Origin: UBA4781 sp963674975
GTDB lineage: Bacteria; Chloroflexota; Anaerolineae; Anaerolineales; Anaerolineaceae
Direction: 5' to 3'
NCBI GenBank assembly: GCA_963674975.1
Contig: OY771913.1
Span: forward strand, 248,001 to 312,000
DNA: 64,000 nucleotides
Positions within the stretch are counted from its first letter, which is position 1, and every line of letters starts with the position of its first letter. Positions 1 to 8,706 of this stretch are shown piece by piece. Below the pieces are notes generated by a model that was not told the origin of the DNA, searched no databases, and was given only the letters and a program-made list of their open reading frames with translations. The position numbers and the translations under genes are program-made.

Positions 1-114
1 GGAGAATGGATCATAGAAGTTACTCCCGATAAAGGACCGATTCGCCTCGTAACACCTGAAACACCCGCCAACCGCTGGGTTTTTTCCGTAGTAGAAATAC
101 AGGTAAATCAATAA
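1..114 (+). CDS. C-terminal end of an unidentified protein (truncated by window edge)
   Basis: An open frame runs from the first base to a TAA stop and encodes 37 residues ending in VVEIQVNQ. The start lies outside the window, so the family cannot be named. The fragment has an alternating hydrophobic/polar pattern suggestive of beta strands. It converges on the leftward relA/spoT-like gene, and a bidirectional terminator lies between the two stops. Confidence 0.6.
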   Translation, partial: GEWIIEVTPDKGPIRLVTPETPANRWVFSVVEIQVNQ

Positions 115-144
115 GTTAATAATTTCAGAGGGCTTTCTGAACGA

Positions 145-182
145 AGAACTAGCGGGATGGCTTTCATCCCGCTGTTCTTTTA
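145..182. terminator. Bidirectional intrinsic terminator between partial CDS and relA/spoT
   Basis: The inverted repeat AGCGGGATG / CATCCCGCT is separated by a short GCTTT-type loop. The stem is flanked by AAGAA on one side and TTCTTTT on the other, so it can end transcription from both convergent genes. Confidence 0.75.
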
Positions 183-2414
183 ACCGGGGTGAAAGCGAAA
201 CGCTTCCATTATATTTGGAAGCGATTCTATTCTGGTTAGCACACGGCTGAGCTGCGTAATATCTGTAATTTCAAGGATCAAATTAATGATCGCCAGGTTA
301 TCAGAGAGATTGATCTTGATATCTCGCAGATTGATGCCTTCATTACTCAGGATGGTGGAGATATCATTCATCAATCCCTGTCTATCGTAAGCTTTGATCT
401 GAATATCGACCGGGAAGGTTCGGTGCGCTTCTCCCCAGTTCACTTTGATGATCCGTTCATGATCCTTTATAGAGAGAATATTGGGACAATCCTGACGGTG
501 AATAGTAACGCCGCGACCGCGAGTAATATAGCCTACGATCGCGTCACCGGGAGCAGGGCTGCAGCAGCGTGCAAAATGAGTCAGAATGCCTTTTAAACCC
601 AATACATTTACTGCATCAGATCCTTCTCTTTCAGTAACGGGTGCATGAATTTGAAACAGCGGATCTTCTGAACCTTTTTCAACATCATCAAGCTTATTGA
701 CAAGTTTGCGAATGGATAGATCACCGCAGCCCAGTGCGATGAACAATTCTTCTTCATTCTTTAGGTCAAGAGAATGCGCCAGATTCTCGATATTGATATT
801 ACCCAAACCAAGCCGGTGAAATTCCTTATCCAGGATATCGCGTCCCTGGGTAAGGTTCTGTTCACGATCTTGTTTTTTAAACCACTGGCGGATCTTGGAG
901 CGGGCACGCTGTGTTTTTACCAAACCCAGATTGATATTCAACCAGTCACGTGAAGGACCGCCCCGTTTCGAAGTCAAGATCTCCAATTGATCACCGGTTT
1001 GAAGGTGATAATCGAGAGAAACCAGCTTTCCATTCACCTTGGCTCCACGGCAGCGATGCCCAATTTCAGTATGGACATGATACGCAAAATCAATGGGGGT
1101 GGAGCCGCGCGGCAGATCGATGATGTCTCCATGCGGAGTGAAGATATACACACGATCTTCAAACACATCGCTTTTCATTCCATCAACAAATTCCTGCGCA
1201 TCATCAACATCCTGCTTCCAATCCATCAATTTGCGCAGCCAGTTGATGCGCTGCTGATAAGAATCATTAAATGGCTTTTTCTCTTTATAGATCCAGTGTG
1301 CGGCAATACCGAACTCCGCATTTTGATTCATATCAGGAGTGCGGATCTGTACTTCAAGCGGTTTTCCATCGGTGTAGATCACGGCAGTGTGCAGCGAGCG
1401 GTAAAAATTATCTTTGGGTGCAGCGATATAGTCATCAAACTCATTGGGAATGGGGCGCCAGTTGGTATGGATCAAACCAAGGGCTGCATAACAGGAAGGG
1501 ACATCGGGCACGATAAGGCGGACACCGCGCAGGTCGCGCACCATTTCAAACGCCATTCCTTTTTCCATCATTTTGCGGTAGATGGAGTAAATATGTTTGG
1601 GTCTTCCCGTGATCTCTGCTTCGATTTTCCCCTTTTTCATCAATGAATCAAGATCGTCGATGATTTTTGTGATCTCTGCTTCTCTATTTTTACGGCGGTC
1701 GGATAATTTTTGAGCGATCTCTTTATAGACATCGGGCTCCAGGTATCGGAAAGATAAGTCTTCAAGCTCCCATTTTAACTGCCAGATACCCAGACGGTTG
1801 GCAAGCGGGGCAATGATATCCAGCGTTTCTCTGGATATGCTTTTGCGCTTTTTTTCAGGCATATGGCTTAAAGTACGCATGTTATGAAGACGGTCGGCAA
1901 GCTTGATCACAATAACGCGAATGTCATCACCCATAGCAAGCAGCATTTTCCGAAGCGTTTCATTTGCCAGTTCACTTCTGCGGCTGCTTATCAGGCTGGA
2001 AGCCTTAATATCTTCATCTTCATCATCCTGATCTGCAGATGGAGCATTTTTCCCGCTCTTTTTACCGGTGTTTATCTGGTCCGCTCTTGAAACCTTGGGA
2101 ATATTGGTTAACTTGGTAACCCCATCAACCAATTTTGCGATCTCAGGGCTGAACTTATTTTCAAGGTCTTTCAAGGTTACAGAAGTGTCTTCAACGGTAT
2201 CATGAAGAAGTCCGGCAGCGATCACTTCAGGTGGAACTTTCAATTCGGTTAATATTTCCGCCACAGCCAGGCAGTGGGTGATATAAGGTTCTCCGGAAAG
2301 GCGCTTTTGTCCCTCATGCGCCTTTTCAGCAAACGTATAAGCGCGCATGATCAAATCACGGTCTACTACCGTGTAAGAATCGGGTAATTTCGCAAGCAGA
2401 GCATCAATATCCAT
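180..2414 (-). CDS. RelA/SpoT-family bifunctional (p)ppGpp synthetase/hydrolase
   Basis: This 744-residue protein is a long Rel enzyme that makes and degrades the alarmone (p)ppGpp in the cytosol. The N-terminal HD hydrolase domain keeps its metal and catalytic residues (H47, H71-D72, E75-D76, and RLHN near residue 175), so hydrolase activity is expected. The synthetase domain follows (about 265-380), then TGS (about 420-480) and a C-terminal ACT domain (about 670-744). Two oddities are visible. The motif at 325-328 is EFDD, the form typical of synthetase-only RelA, instead of the RxKD usual in bifunctional enzymes. A charged, acidic segment of about 40 residues (roughly 111-150) is inserted in the HD domain, where relatives have a short linker. 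It is the last gene of a leftward run, 63 bp after the HAD phosphatase. No clear Shine-Dalgarno precedes the ATG. Confidence 0.93.
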   Translation of the reverse strand: MDIDALLAKLPDSYTVVDRDLIMRAYTFAEKAHEGQKRLSGEPYITHCLAVAEILTELKVPPEVIAAGLLHDTVEDTSVTLKDLENKFSPEIAKLVDGVTKLTNIPKVSRADQINTGKKSGKNAPSADQDDEDEDIKASSLISSRRSELANETLRKMLLAMGDDIRVIVIKLADRLHNMRTLSHMPEKKRKSISRETLDIIAPLANRLGIWQLKWELEDLSFRYLEPDVYKEIAQKLSDRRKNREAEITKIIDDLDSLMKKGKIEAEITGRPKHIYSIYRKMMEKGMAFEMVRDLRGVRLIVPDVPSCYAALGLIHTNWRPIPNEFDDYIAAPKDNFYRSLHTAVIYTDGKPLEVQIRTPDMNQNAEFGIAAHWIYKEKKPFNDSYQQRINWLRKLMDWKQDVDDAQEFVDGMKSDVFEDRVYIFTPHGDIIDLPRGSTPIDFAYHVHTEIGHRCRGAKVNGKLVSLDYHLQTGDQLEILTSKRGGPSRDWLNINLGLVKTQRARSKIRQWFKKQDREQNLTQGRDILDKEFHRLGLGNINIENLAHSLDLKNEEELFIALGCGDLSIRKLVNKLDDVEKGSEDPLFQIHAPVTEREGSDAVNVLGLKGILTHFARCCSPAPGDAIVGYITRGRGVTIHRQDCPNILSIKDHERIIKVNWGEAHRTFPVDIQIKAYDRQGLMNDISTILSNEGINLRDIKINLSDNLAIINLILEITDITQLSRVLTRIESLPNIMEAFRFHPG

Positions 2415-2477
2415 AGTATTAAGCGGTTAATTACTCATAAGTATAATATTCAATTGTTAAATTCGTATAATAATACG

Positions 2478-3140
2478 TTATTTTTCAAAGATTCGTATTA
2501 AATTTTGGAGATCGATATTATCAAATGAGTTAAATGACAAATCCTGATCAATAAAATCCAACTGAACTGTGATCTGATTGGGAACAGCCACACAAAAAAC
2601 TCCCGCATTCTTTGCCGCGGAAACTCCATTAGGAGAATCTTCGAATGCAATCACTTCTTGAGGTATAAAATTCCATTTTTTCAAAACGAGATTGTATAGA
2701 TCAGGGCTTGGTTTTGAATTAGAAACTTCATCTCTTGTGCAGATAGGATCGAAATACTGATCCAATTTTAAATTTTGCAGATGGCTGATCACCCAATCTT
2801 TATATGAATTCGAAGCGACAGCCAGGCATAAATGCGCATTTTTGCCAGATTGAATGATCTGCCTCACACCGGTTCTTGGGGTTTGGAAATAAGTCGATGT
2901 TTTCATCAATTCATCATATATCTTTACAGCAAGTGTGATCTGGTCCGGAGAAAATCCGATCTCTTTCATGAAATCAAAAACAAAATTATTATCCGTCGCA
3001 TGACCGATATGACTGAAATAGAGATCGATAGGGAATATCTTCCCAAAATGATCAAATACTTCTTCCCATATTTTTACTTCACCGGTCTCAGTATCCAAAA
3101 TAAGACCATCAAAATCAAAAATAAGACCTTTAATTTTCAT
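2478..3140 (-). CDS. HAD-superfamily hydrolase, beta-phosphoglucomutase/phosphatase type
   Basis: This 220-residue protein begins with the HAD nucleophile motif DFDGLILDTE (D9 nucleophile, D11 acid/base). It has the motif II serine in VASNS, the motif III lysine in NSKPSPD, and motif IV as AFEDSPNG. The helical cap sits after motif I, as in subfamily IA (beta-phosphoglucomutase, phosphoglycolate and sugar phosphatases). The substrate cannot be told from sequence. It starts 5 bp after the Ldh2-family gene and is probably translationally linked to it. Confidence 0.85.
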   Translation of the reverse strand: MKIKGLIFDFDGLILDTETGEVKIWEEVFDHFGKIFPIDLYFSHIGHATDNNFVFDFMKEIGFSPDQITLAVKIYDELMKTSTYFQTPRTGVRQIIQSGKNAHLCLAVASNSYKDWVISHLQNLKLDQYFDPICTRDEVSNSKPSPDLYNLVLKKWNFIPQEVIAFEDSPNGVSAAKNAGVFCVAVPNQITVQLDFIDQDLSFNSFDNIDLQNLIRIFEK

Positions 3141-3145
3141 AGTTT

Positions 3146-4246
3146 TTAAAAAAGAGTTTCTGTAAGATTTAATTCTTGCTGTAAATAGAGCAGGTCTTTA
3201 CGAAGATTGGCATTAACCGGCACACCCTGTTCGGTGACGATTTTCTCCATCTCGAATTCTTTTTCACCGGCAGTATAGATACGCGCTTCTCCGGGAGCTT
3301 TGCGTGTTGAGCGCAGTGTGCGCAGCAGATCACCGATGTTTTTCTTGAATTCGTCAACAGGCAGGAAGTTTTCGATATTCATTACCATAAAAAAATGACC
3401 AACTCTGAAACGGGTGGGATTGTTGTTTTCATCAAGCCCGGAAAGCTGAAATAAAAAGGCACCGCTTTGCAGTGCGGAAGATAATATCTCAACCATGGTC
3501 GAAAGACAGTAACCCTTGTGCCCTCCGGATATTTCACTGGTTCCACCCAATGGAAGGAGTGCGGCATCATCCAGAAGGATTTGATCTAATATTTTGTCCG
3601 CATCGGTCATGGGAGCATTCTCTTTATCAATGACCCATCCTTCGGGAACCGGTTTTTCGGCGCGGGCTAAAACTTCGATTTTGCCGCGCTGGGTGATAGA
3701 GGTAGCACCATCATAGAGGAATGGACATTCTTCATCCGTGGGAGCACCAAACGCAATGGGATTCGTCCCCAGGGTCGGCTGTGTTCCATGGGTTGGAGAG
3801 ACGCAGGGACGGGCGTTGGTAAAGCTCATCCCGATCATATTTTGATGAACAGCCATCAATGGATAAAAACCATCGATGCCAAAATGAGTAGAGTTGCGCA
3901 CCGCCACTGCGCCCATACCCAATTCTTTTGCTTTTTGGATCGCAAGCTGCATGGCTTTCGTGGCGACGACCATCCCAATGCCATGATTGCCGTCAATAAC
4001 TGCCGTGGTTGGTGATTCACGAACGATGGATAGCTTTGTTTGCTTTTCGATAAGACCGCTTTTCAAACGATCATAATACATACGCAATCTTCCAACTCCG
4101 TGCGATTCGGTGCCGCGCAGATCAGATTTGATCAGCACATCGGCGCACAGGATAGCGTCTTCTTCGGAGACGCCTGATCTCTGGAAGACGGTGAGCATGA
4201 ACTGGTAGAGCTTTTTTACGGGTATATAAACAATTTCCTGGTCCAT
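3146..4246 (-). CDS. Ldh2-family NAD(P)-dependent dehydrogenase (malate/lactate/ureidoglycolate type)
   Basis: The 366-residue product belongs to the malate/L-lactate dehydrogenase type 2 family (Ldh2/YlbC/DpkA), which reduces 2-oxoacids, cyclic imino acids or ureidoglycolate with NAD(P)H. Family hallmarks are the N-terminal RGTESHGVGRL, the catalytic histidine in NSTHFG, and the glycine-rich LGTNPIAFGAP. It lies 26 bp downstream of the DAO-family oxidase and 5 bp upstream of the HAD gene. The pairing with a DAO-family/Fe-S dehydrogenase resembles hydroxyproline or D-amino-acid routes, where an Ldh2 member reduces the cyclic imine; this is inference from context. Substrate specificity is open. 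Confidence 0.85.
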   Translation of the reverse strand: MDQEIVYIPVKKLYQFMLTVFQRSGVSEEDAILCADVLIKSDLRGTESHGVGRLRMYYDRLKSGLIEKQTKLSIVRESPTTAVIDGNHGIGMVVATKAMQLAIQKAKELGMGAVAVRNSTHFGIDGFYPLMAVHQNMIGMSFTNARPCVSPTHGTQPTLGTNPIAFGAPTDEECPFLYDGATSITQRGKIEVLARAEKPVPEGWVIDKENAPMTDADKILDQILLDDAALLPLGGTSEISGGHKGYCLSTMVEILSSALQSGAFLFQLSGLDENNNPTRFRVGHFFMVMNIENFLPVDEFKKNIGDLLRTLRSTRKAPGEARIYTAGEKEFEMEKIVTEQGVPVNANLRKDLLYLQQELNLTETLF

Positions 4247-4272
4247 TAAATTCCTTTGAATAAGATATTCAG

Positions 4273-5430
4273 TTATTTTAACATCTCTATGTGAGATATG
4301 GACCGCGAAAGCGAAAGATCGTGAAGAACCTTTTGCTGAGATTCATTAATTGTACCGGTTAGGCTGGCTGCCAGCAGTTCACCAACTCCCGGACCCAGCA
4401 TGAATCCCTGACCGCACATGCCGGCTGCCAGGATCATCCCTGGTGTGTCCTTTACAGCGCCGAGGAAGGGTGAACCATCGGGCGTCATCGGATAAAGACC
4501 GCGCCAGGTTCTGCGGACTCTGATATTTTTCAGTCTGGGGATCAGATCAAGCAGGCGTCTGGAAGCGATGGGGAGAAAAGCAGAGGTTGATCTTCTATCA
4601 TAGCCCAAAATAGAAGGTTCAGGAGTATAGCAGAACAGCACCTGTCCGGTGGCATGCTGGTAAAAATAGAAGTTGGAGGTAATCCACATTGGACGCATAT
4701 CCACGATCATGGGTTTAAGAAAAGTGCGCACCGGTTCGGTTATACCGGCTTCGTGTGATTCGGAGGTAATGGGAATCTCGATGCCTGCTAGTTCTCCGAG
4801 TTTACCAGCCCATGAACCGGCAGCATTGATCACTATCTCAGAGGCATATTCACCTTGAGAAGTACGAACTCCGATAATCTTTCCATCCTGCATAATGAAT
4901 CCGGTTACTTCTTCATTGAAGTGAAATTCTGCATTCAGGGAAAGCGCTTTTGTATAAAAGGCATAGCTGGATAAAAGGGGAGAAGCATTCCCATCATCCG
5001 GTGAATAAGTTCCACCCAGCAACCCGTCAGGATTCAGGTCCGGAACGACCTTCAGCAGCGCCTGCGGATCCAACCAGTCGATATTCATCTTCCAGGATTT
5101 TTGCCTGACCAGCAGGTTTTTCAGGGTTAGTTCATCTTCTTCTCTATAAACTGCATAGACATAACCGCCTTTTCTCCATTCGAGGTCATCCCCATACGTA
5201 TCTTCCCAGGTAGAAAAGATATGCAGACTGCGCTGGCACAGCCATGCTTTAGCGGGATCGGAATGGGTGGCTCGAACACCGCCGATAGCAGCTTTATTCG
5301 AAGCCTGGCTGATGCTGGGACGGCTTTCCAGCACCAGTACCTTCATCCCTGATCTGGCAAGAAAAAAAGCAGTTGGGACGCCGACGGAACCGGCGCCGAT
5401 AATGATCGCATCAAAGCTTTTATGATTCAT
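4273..5430 (-). CDS. FAD-dependent oxidoreductase, DAO family (sarcosine/proline/opine dehydrogenase beta-subunit type)
   Basis: This protein of about 385 residues opens with the dinucleotide-binding motif GAGSVGVPTAFFLA followed by VLES, the FAD-binding Rossmann fold of the D-amino-acid-oxidase family. The C-terminus keeps the family's second FAD motif (GLYPMTPDG and AAGMCGQGFMLGPGVGELLA). The resemblance is to HcnC, opine oxidase B and the beta subunit of heteromeric proline dehydrogenases, which oxidise the C-N bond of an amino or imino acid and pass electrons to a partner alpha subunit. That partner is encoded immediately upstream with an 11-bp overlap. The ATG at 5430 is preferred because it gives the short overlap; an in-frame TTG at 5469 lacks a ribosome-binding site. 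Confidence 0.83.
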   Translation of the reverse strand: MNHKSFDAIIIGAGSVGVPTAFFLARSGMKVLVLESRPSISQASNKAAIGGVRATHSDPAKAWLCQRSLHIFSTWEDTYGDDLEWRKGGYVYAVYREEDELTLKNLLVRQKSWKMNIDWLDPQALLKVVPDLNPDGLLGGTYSPDDGNASPLLSSYAFYTKALSLNAEFHFNEEVTGFIMQDGKIIGVRTSQGEYASEIVINAAGSWAGKLGELAGIEIPITSESHEAGITEPVRTFLKPMIVDMRPMWITSNFYFYQHATGQVLFCYTPEPSILGYDRRSTSAFLPIASRRLLDLIPRLKNIRVRRTWRGLYPMTPDGSPFLGAVKDTPGMILAAGMCGQGFMLGPGVGELLAASLTGTINESQQKVLHDLSLSRSISHIEMLK

Positions 5431-7549
5431 GATTGTCTGCTTTACCTTCGTATTCATCTTCTGCCGCAAATGTATTCAAGGTTATTTCTGTAGAAAGAGG
5501 GCGCCTTGATAGTAGGGTAATATCATCAACGGTAACTCCCTCCTCACGCATCACCTGAACGATCAACGATTCGCAGGTTTTCCCACCGCAGGCTCCCATG
5601 CCGGCTCTGGTGATGGCTTTGATCAGATTTAGATCATGAATACCGCTGCGTATCAGATCGCGAATTTCTTTTTCGGAAACCCGTTCACAGCGGCAGAGGA
5701 TAGTATCCCGCGTTCCTTCGGTACCGATTTCTTGAAATGTTTCAGATCGGGGAGATGGAATCAATTGGATACCTGCAATTCGTTCTGCGATATCCAGTGG
5801 AGCGATCACTTTGACCAGCGAAGTATGATTCATCTTGTTCGTTTGAACTACCTGAACCACTTCGACATTTCCGATCACTTTCCCTTCCTGTTCTGTTACA
5901 GGGAAGGATTTACCAATGACTTCTTCTTTTAGAATGGGAAGCTCATATGGAATGGTCACGGTAGGATTTGACGCATCCTTGCGGTAATCCACCAGTGTGA
6001 TGGCTAAGCCAGGGCAGCCGATCACGCATTGAGCGCAGCCGGTGCAATTCCCTTCGAGATCGCAGAAAACAGGTGCCGACAGGATATTTTCAGCTGGAAT
6101 AGTGATCAAATGCTGCACACACAGCCCTGAACAGGGATCACAGGGTATTTCCTGCGTACAGTGCAGCACAGGTCTTACACCCTGATGGACAGCGGGTTTT
6201 TCAGCCTGTATGATCTTCCCCGGTTTTGCAGATAATATCTTTTTCAGGCTTTTTAATTTTTCTAGTTCAATACTTGAAAGAGGGGAATCCTGTATTTCAG
6301 AGAGAATATTTTTCGCTGTAATCTTACCTGAAACGATGGCTGCGGATGCTTCTGCGATTTCCTCAGCATCACCGGCGGAAAAGACGTTAAAGCCAAATTC
6401 CTGCGCCTGAACAAAAAATTCATTGACCGGGTTTAAACCGGCGGCAATGAGAACTCCATCGCAGGGAATAGTCCTTTCTGTTCCTGAAATGGGGTGAAAA
6501 TATTCATCAACCTGTGCAATGGTTACACTCTCAACTTTTTCTTTCCCATCCGTCTGCAGTATTGTGTGTGAAGTATAGATAGGAATGCCCAAGCGCTTGA
6601 TTTTATCCAGATGAACTTTATATCCGCCGCACTGCGGAAGGATTTCAGCCAGACCAGCGATGTGTATGCCTGCTTGAAGAGCGTGATAAGCAGCGATCAA
6701 ACCGACATTTCCACCGCCCACGATGAAGTAATTTTCTCCGGGGATGACCAGATCTCGATTGAGCAGGGTTTGAAAGGCTCCAGCTCCCAGGATTCCGGGA
6801 AGCGTATTCCCGGGAAAACGCAGTGTTTTTTCACGAGCCCCTGTGGCAATAAGCAGGATATCCGGTTCAATCAATGCGTATTGTTGATTATCTTTCAAAA
6901 CTCCCACTTTATGGTCGCTGAAAACAGCCACGGCAGGTGAATTGAGCCACACTTCAACCACTGGATATTGTTTGACTTCGGAAGAAAGTATTTTCGCAAT
7001 ATCGATGCCGCGCGTACCGGCATACACGAATTTTTTTGATCCAAAGAATCGATGTGTTTGCAGTACCAGTTTTCCACCTGATTGGTTTTTATCATCCACA
7101 AGAACCGTTTCTATCCCAGCTTTTCCAAGCTCAATAGCAGCTGAAAGACCCGCAGGACCCGCTCCGATGATCATGACGTTTATTTTTTTATGGATGATGG
7201 GTGGAGCAGATTCTTTAGAGGTATCAGCAGGGAGAGTATAGAAACCGTCTAAAGGTTGGATGTGCATTCCATCATGAATGAGTTCCATACATGCTTTCTT
7301 GGGATAGCCATCTACCAGTACCAGGCATTGGGAACACTGCCCGTTGGCACAAAATAAACCCTGCGGGGAATGATCTTTCGCGTGATGTTGGAATATATGG
7401 ATCCCATTGGCAATGAGCGCTGAAGCGATCGTCTCATTTTCATAGCCTTCACAGGGCTGGGATATCCACTGAAAACTGATTTTCTTCCCCCGTTCAGCAT
7501 CCAGGATCGGATGTGTTTGAATACGGTTATTTTTGTTTGACATTGGCAT
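5420..7549 (-). CDS. Fused 2Fe-2S / FAD-NAD(P) / 4Fe-4S / BFD oxidoreductase (HcnAB- or opine-oxidase-alpha-like)
   Basis: This 709-residue protein merges what are often separate subunits. Residues 20-105 form a 2Fe-2S ferredoxin-like domain (C67, C72, C75, C87) like HcnA or the N-terminus of sarcosine oxidase alpha. Residues 122-415 form a pyridine-nucleotide-disulphide-type FAD/NAD domain (GAGPAG at 129-134; second motif GGGNVG at 278-283). Next come a cysteine group at 464/470/473/477 and a ferredoxin-type 4Fe-4S motif at 502/505/508/512 followed by Pro. The C-terminus is a BFD-like 2Fe-2S domain (C619, C621, C654, C659). With the downstream DAO-family protein it should form a membrane-independent dehydrogenase for an amino or imino acid. 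The substrate is unknown; hydrogen cyanide synthase is only a homology label. Confidence 0.85.
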   Translation of the reverse strand: MPMSNKNNRIQTHPILDAERGKKISFQWISQPCEGYENETIASALIANGIHIFQHHAKDHSPQGLFCANGQCSQCLVLVDGYPKKACMELIHDGMHIQPLDGFYTLPADTSKESAPPIIHKKINVMIIGAGPAGLSAAIELGKAGIETVLVDDKNQSGGKLVLQTHRFFGSKKFVYAGTRGIDIAKILSSEVKQYPVVEVWLNSPAVAVFSDHKVGVLKDNQQYALIEPDILLIATGAREKTLRFPGNTLPGILGAGAFQTLLNRDLVIPGENYFIVGGGNVGLIAAYHALQAGIHIAGLAEILPQCGGYKVHLDKIKRLGIPIYTSHTILQTDGKEKVESVTIAQVDEYFHPISGTERTIPCDGVLIAAGLNPVNEFFVQAQEFGFNVFSAGDAEEIAEASAAIVSGKITAKNILSEIQDSPLSSIELEKLKSLKKILSAKPGKIIQAEKPAVHQGVRPVLHCTQEIPCDPCSGLCVQHLITIPAENILSAPVFCDLEGNCTGCAQCVIGCPGLAITLVDYRKDASNPTVTIPYELPILKEEVIGKSFPVTEQEGKVIGNVEVVQVVQTNKMNHTSLVKVIAPLDIAERIAGIQLIPSPRSETFQEIGTEGTRDTILCRCERVSEKEIRDLIRSGIHDLNLIKAITRAGMGACGGKTCESLIVQVMREEGVTVDDITLLSRRPLSTEITLNTFAAEDEYEGKADNHES

Positions 7550-7659
7550 TTGCTTCTTGTAATAGTGTAGATTTTTATGCAGATACCTATTGAACCAGAA
7601 ATTGATTTAAAATTCCAGTTAATTAGGTCATAAATCTATATAGAAATTGATTATGCCTA

Positions 7660-7668
7660 TGTTAGAAT
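7660..7668 (+). promoter_or_regulatory. Extended -10 promoter element for phosphofructokinase
   Basis: TGT followed by TAGAAT forms an extended -10 (TGn-TAGAAT) about 30 bp before the pfkA-like ATG. No good -35 is seen at 16-18 bp, which fits extended -10 promoters. Confidence 0.4.
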
Positions 7669-7698
7669 TCATTGATTTTTAAAAATCGGAGTTTGTTT

Positions 7699-8667
7699 AT
7701 GAATAAAATTGCAGTATTAACAAGCGGTGGAGATGCTCCCGGAATGAATGCAGCCATACGGGCTGTTGTAAGAACAGGGACGGCGAAAGATATGGAAGTA
7801 TTCGGGGTTCCTCTGGGATACTCTGGATTGATCGAAGGGAAATTCATTCCTATGGGTCCGCGCGACGTAGGCGGAGTCATTCAAAAAGGCGGGACCATGT
7901 TGGGGAGTGCCCGCTGTGAGGAGTTTAAAACAGAAGCCGGCAGGATGAAAGCGCTGCGGGCATTGAATGGAAATGGTATAGAAGGGCTAGTCGTCATTGG
8001 CGGTAATGGATCGCAAACCGGATCTTATTATCTATCTGAAATGGGTTTCCCGGTGGTGGGTGTTGCTTCAACCATCGACAATGATCTGGTAGGGTCAGAC
8101 ATTACCATTGGTGTAGATACTGCATTGAATATTGCTCTCGAAGCGATTGACCGCTTGAAAGTGACCGGTTCCTCCCACCAAAGAGCGTTTTTGATCGAAG
8201 TTATGGGCAGGAATTGCGGCTACCTGGCTCTGATGGCTGCCATAGCCGGTGGTGCAGAAACAGTCATTTTGCCGGAAGTAGAAGTAGATCCGGAAGAAAC
8301 TGTGGAAATCCTCGCAAAAGCATACGAACGTGGTAAATCTCACGCTATCGTGGTAGTGGCGGAAGGCGCAAAATATAATGCCACGAAGCTGGCTGAATAC
8401 TTCGAAAAACACAACGAAGAAATCGGATTTACATTAAGGGTAACTATCCTTGGACATGTACAGCGCGGAGGCGTACCCAGCGCCCAGGACCGTATTCTCG
8501 GCAGTCGTTTAGGCGCCGGAGCGGTAGATAGTTTGATGAATGGGGAATATGGGGTACTGGTGGGGTGGGTGAACAATGCGTTGAAAACCACTCCGCTGAA
8601 AGATGTTGTCGGAAAGACAAAATCGATCGATATGAAACTCTTCGAGCTGGCAAGTACGCTCGATTAA
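7699..8667 (+). CDS. pfkA: 6-phosphofructokinase (ATP-type PFK family)
   Basis: This 322-residue enzyme phosphorylates fructose 6-phosphate in glycolysis. It has SGGDAPGMNAAIR at the N-terminus, the catalytic TIDND (D127, E. coli numbering coincides) and MGRNCGYLAL for substrate binding. Gly104, which marks ATP rather than pyrophosphate use, is present. The Mg-ATP aspartate of the usual GGDGS is Asn103 here (GGNGSQTG), a variation worth noting. The ATG at 7699 is chosen because CGGAG lies 7 nt upstream and the protein then starts directly at the first strand; an in-frame ATG at 7672 has no ribosome-binding site. The gene is monocistronic, ending at a strong terminator, and is divergent from the oxidoreductase operon. 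Confidence 0.93.
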   Translation: MNKIAVLTSGGDAPGMNAAIRAVVRTGTAKDMEVFGVPLGYSGLIEGKFIPMGPRDVGGVIQKGGTMLGSARCEEFKTEAGRMKALRALNGNGIEGLVVIGGNGSQTGSYYLSEMGFPVVGVASTIDNDLVGSDITIGVDTALNIALEAIDRLKVTGSSHQRAFLIEVMGRNCGYLALMAAIAGGAETVILPEVEVDPEETVEILAKAYERGKSHAIVVVAEGAKYNATKLAEYFEKHNEEIGFTLRVTILGHVQRGGVPSAQDRILGSRLGAGAVDSLMNGEYGVLVGWVNNALKTTPLKDVVGKTKSIDMKLFELASTLD

Positions 8668-8671
8668 GAAA

Positions 8672-8706
8672 GAAAAAGAGCCTGCAATTTGCAGGCTCTT
8701 ATTTTT
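8672..8706. terminator. Strong bidirectional terminator between pfkA and prfB
   Basis: The perfect inverted repeat AAGAGCCTGCAA / TTGCAGGCTCTT is flanked by A-rich and T-rich tracts on both sides, between converging genes. The prfB stop lies inside the element. Confidence 0.85.

Noticed and set aside
987..1646. Rightward open frame opposite the relA/spoT gene
   Set aside because: It is an antisense shadow; the translation has no domain features and no ribosome-binding site.
5420..7549. Naming the Fe-S flavoprotein as hydrogen cyanide synthase
   Set aside because: HcnAB similarity is at family level only; the extra clusters and Ldh2 neighbour point to amino- or imino-acid oxidation.
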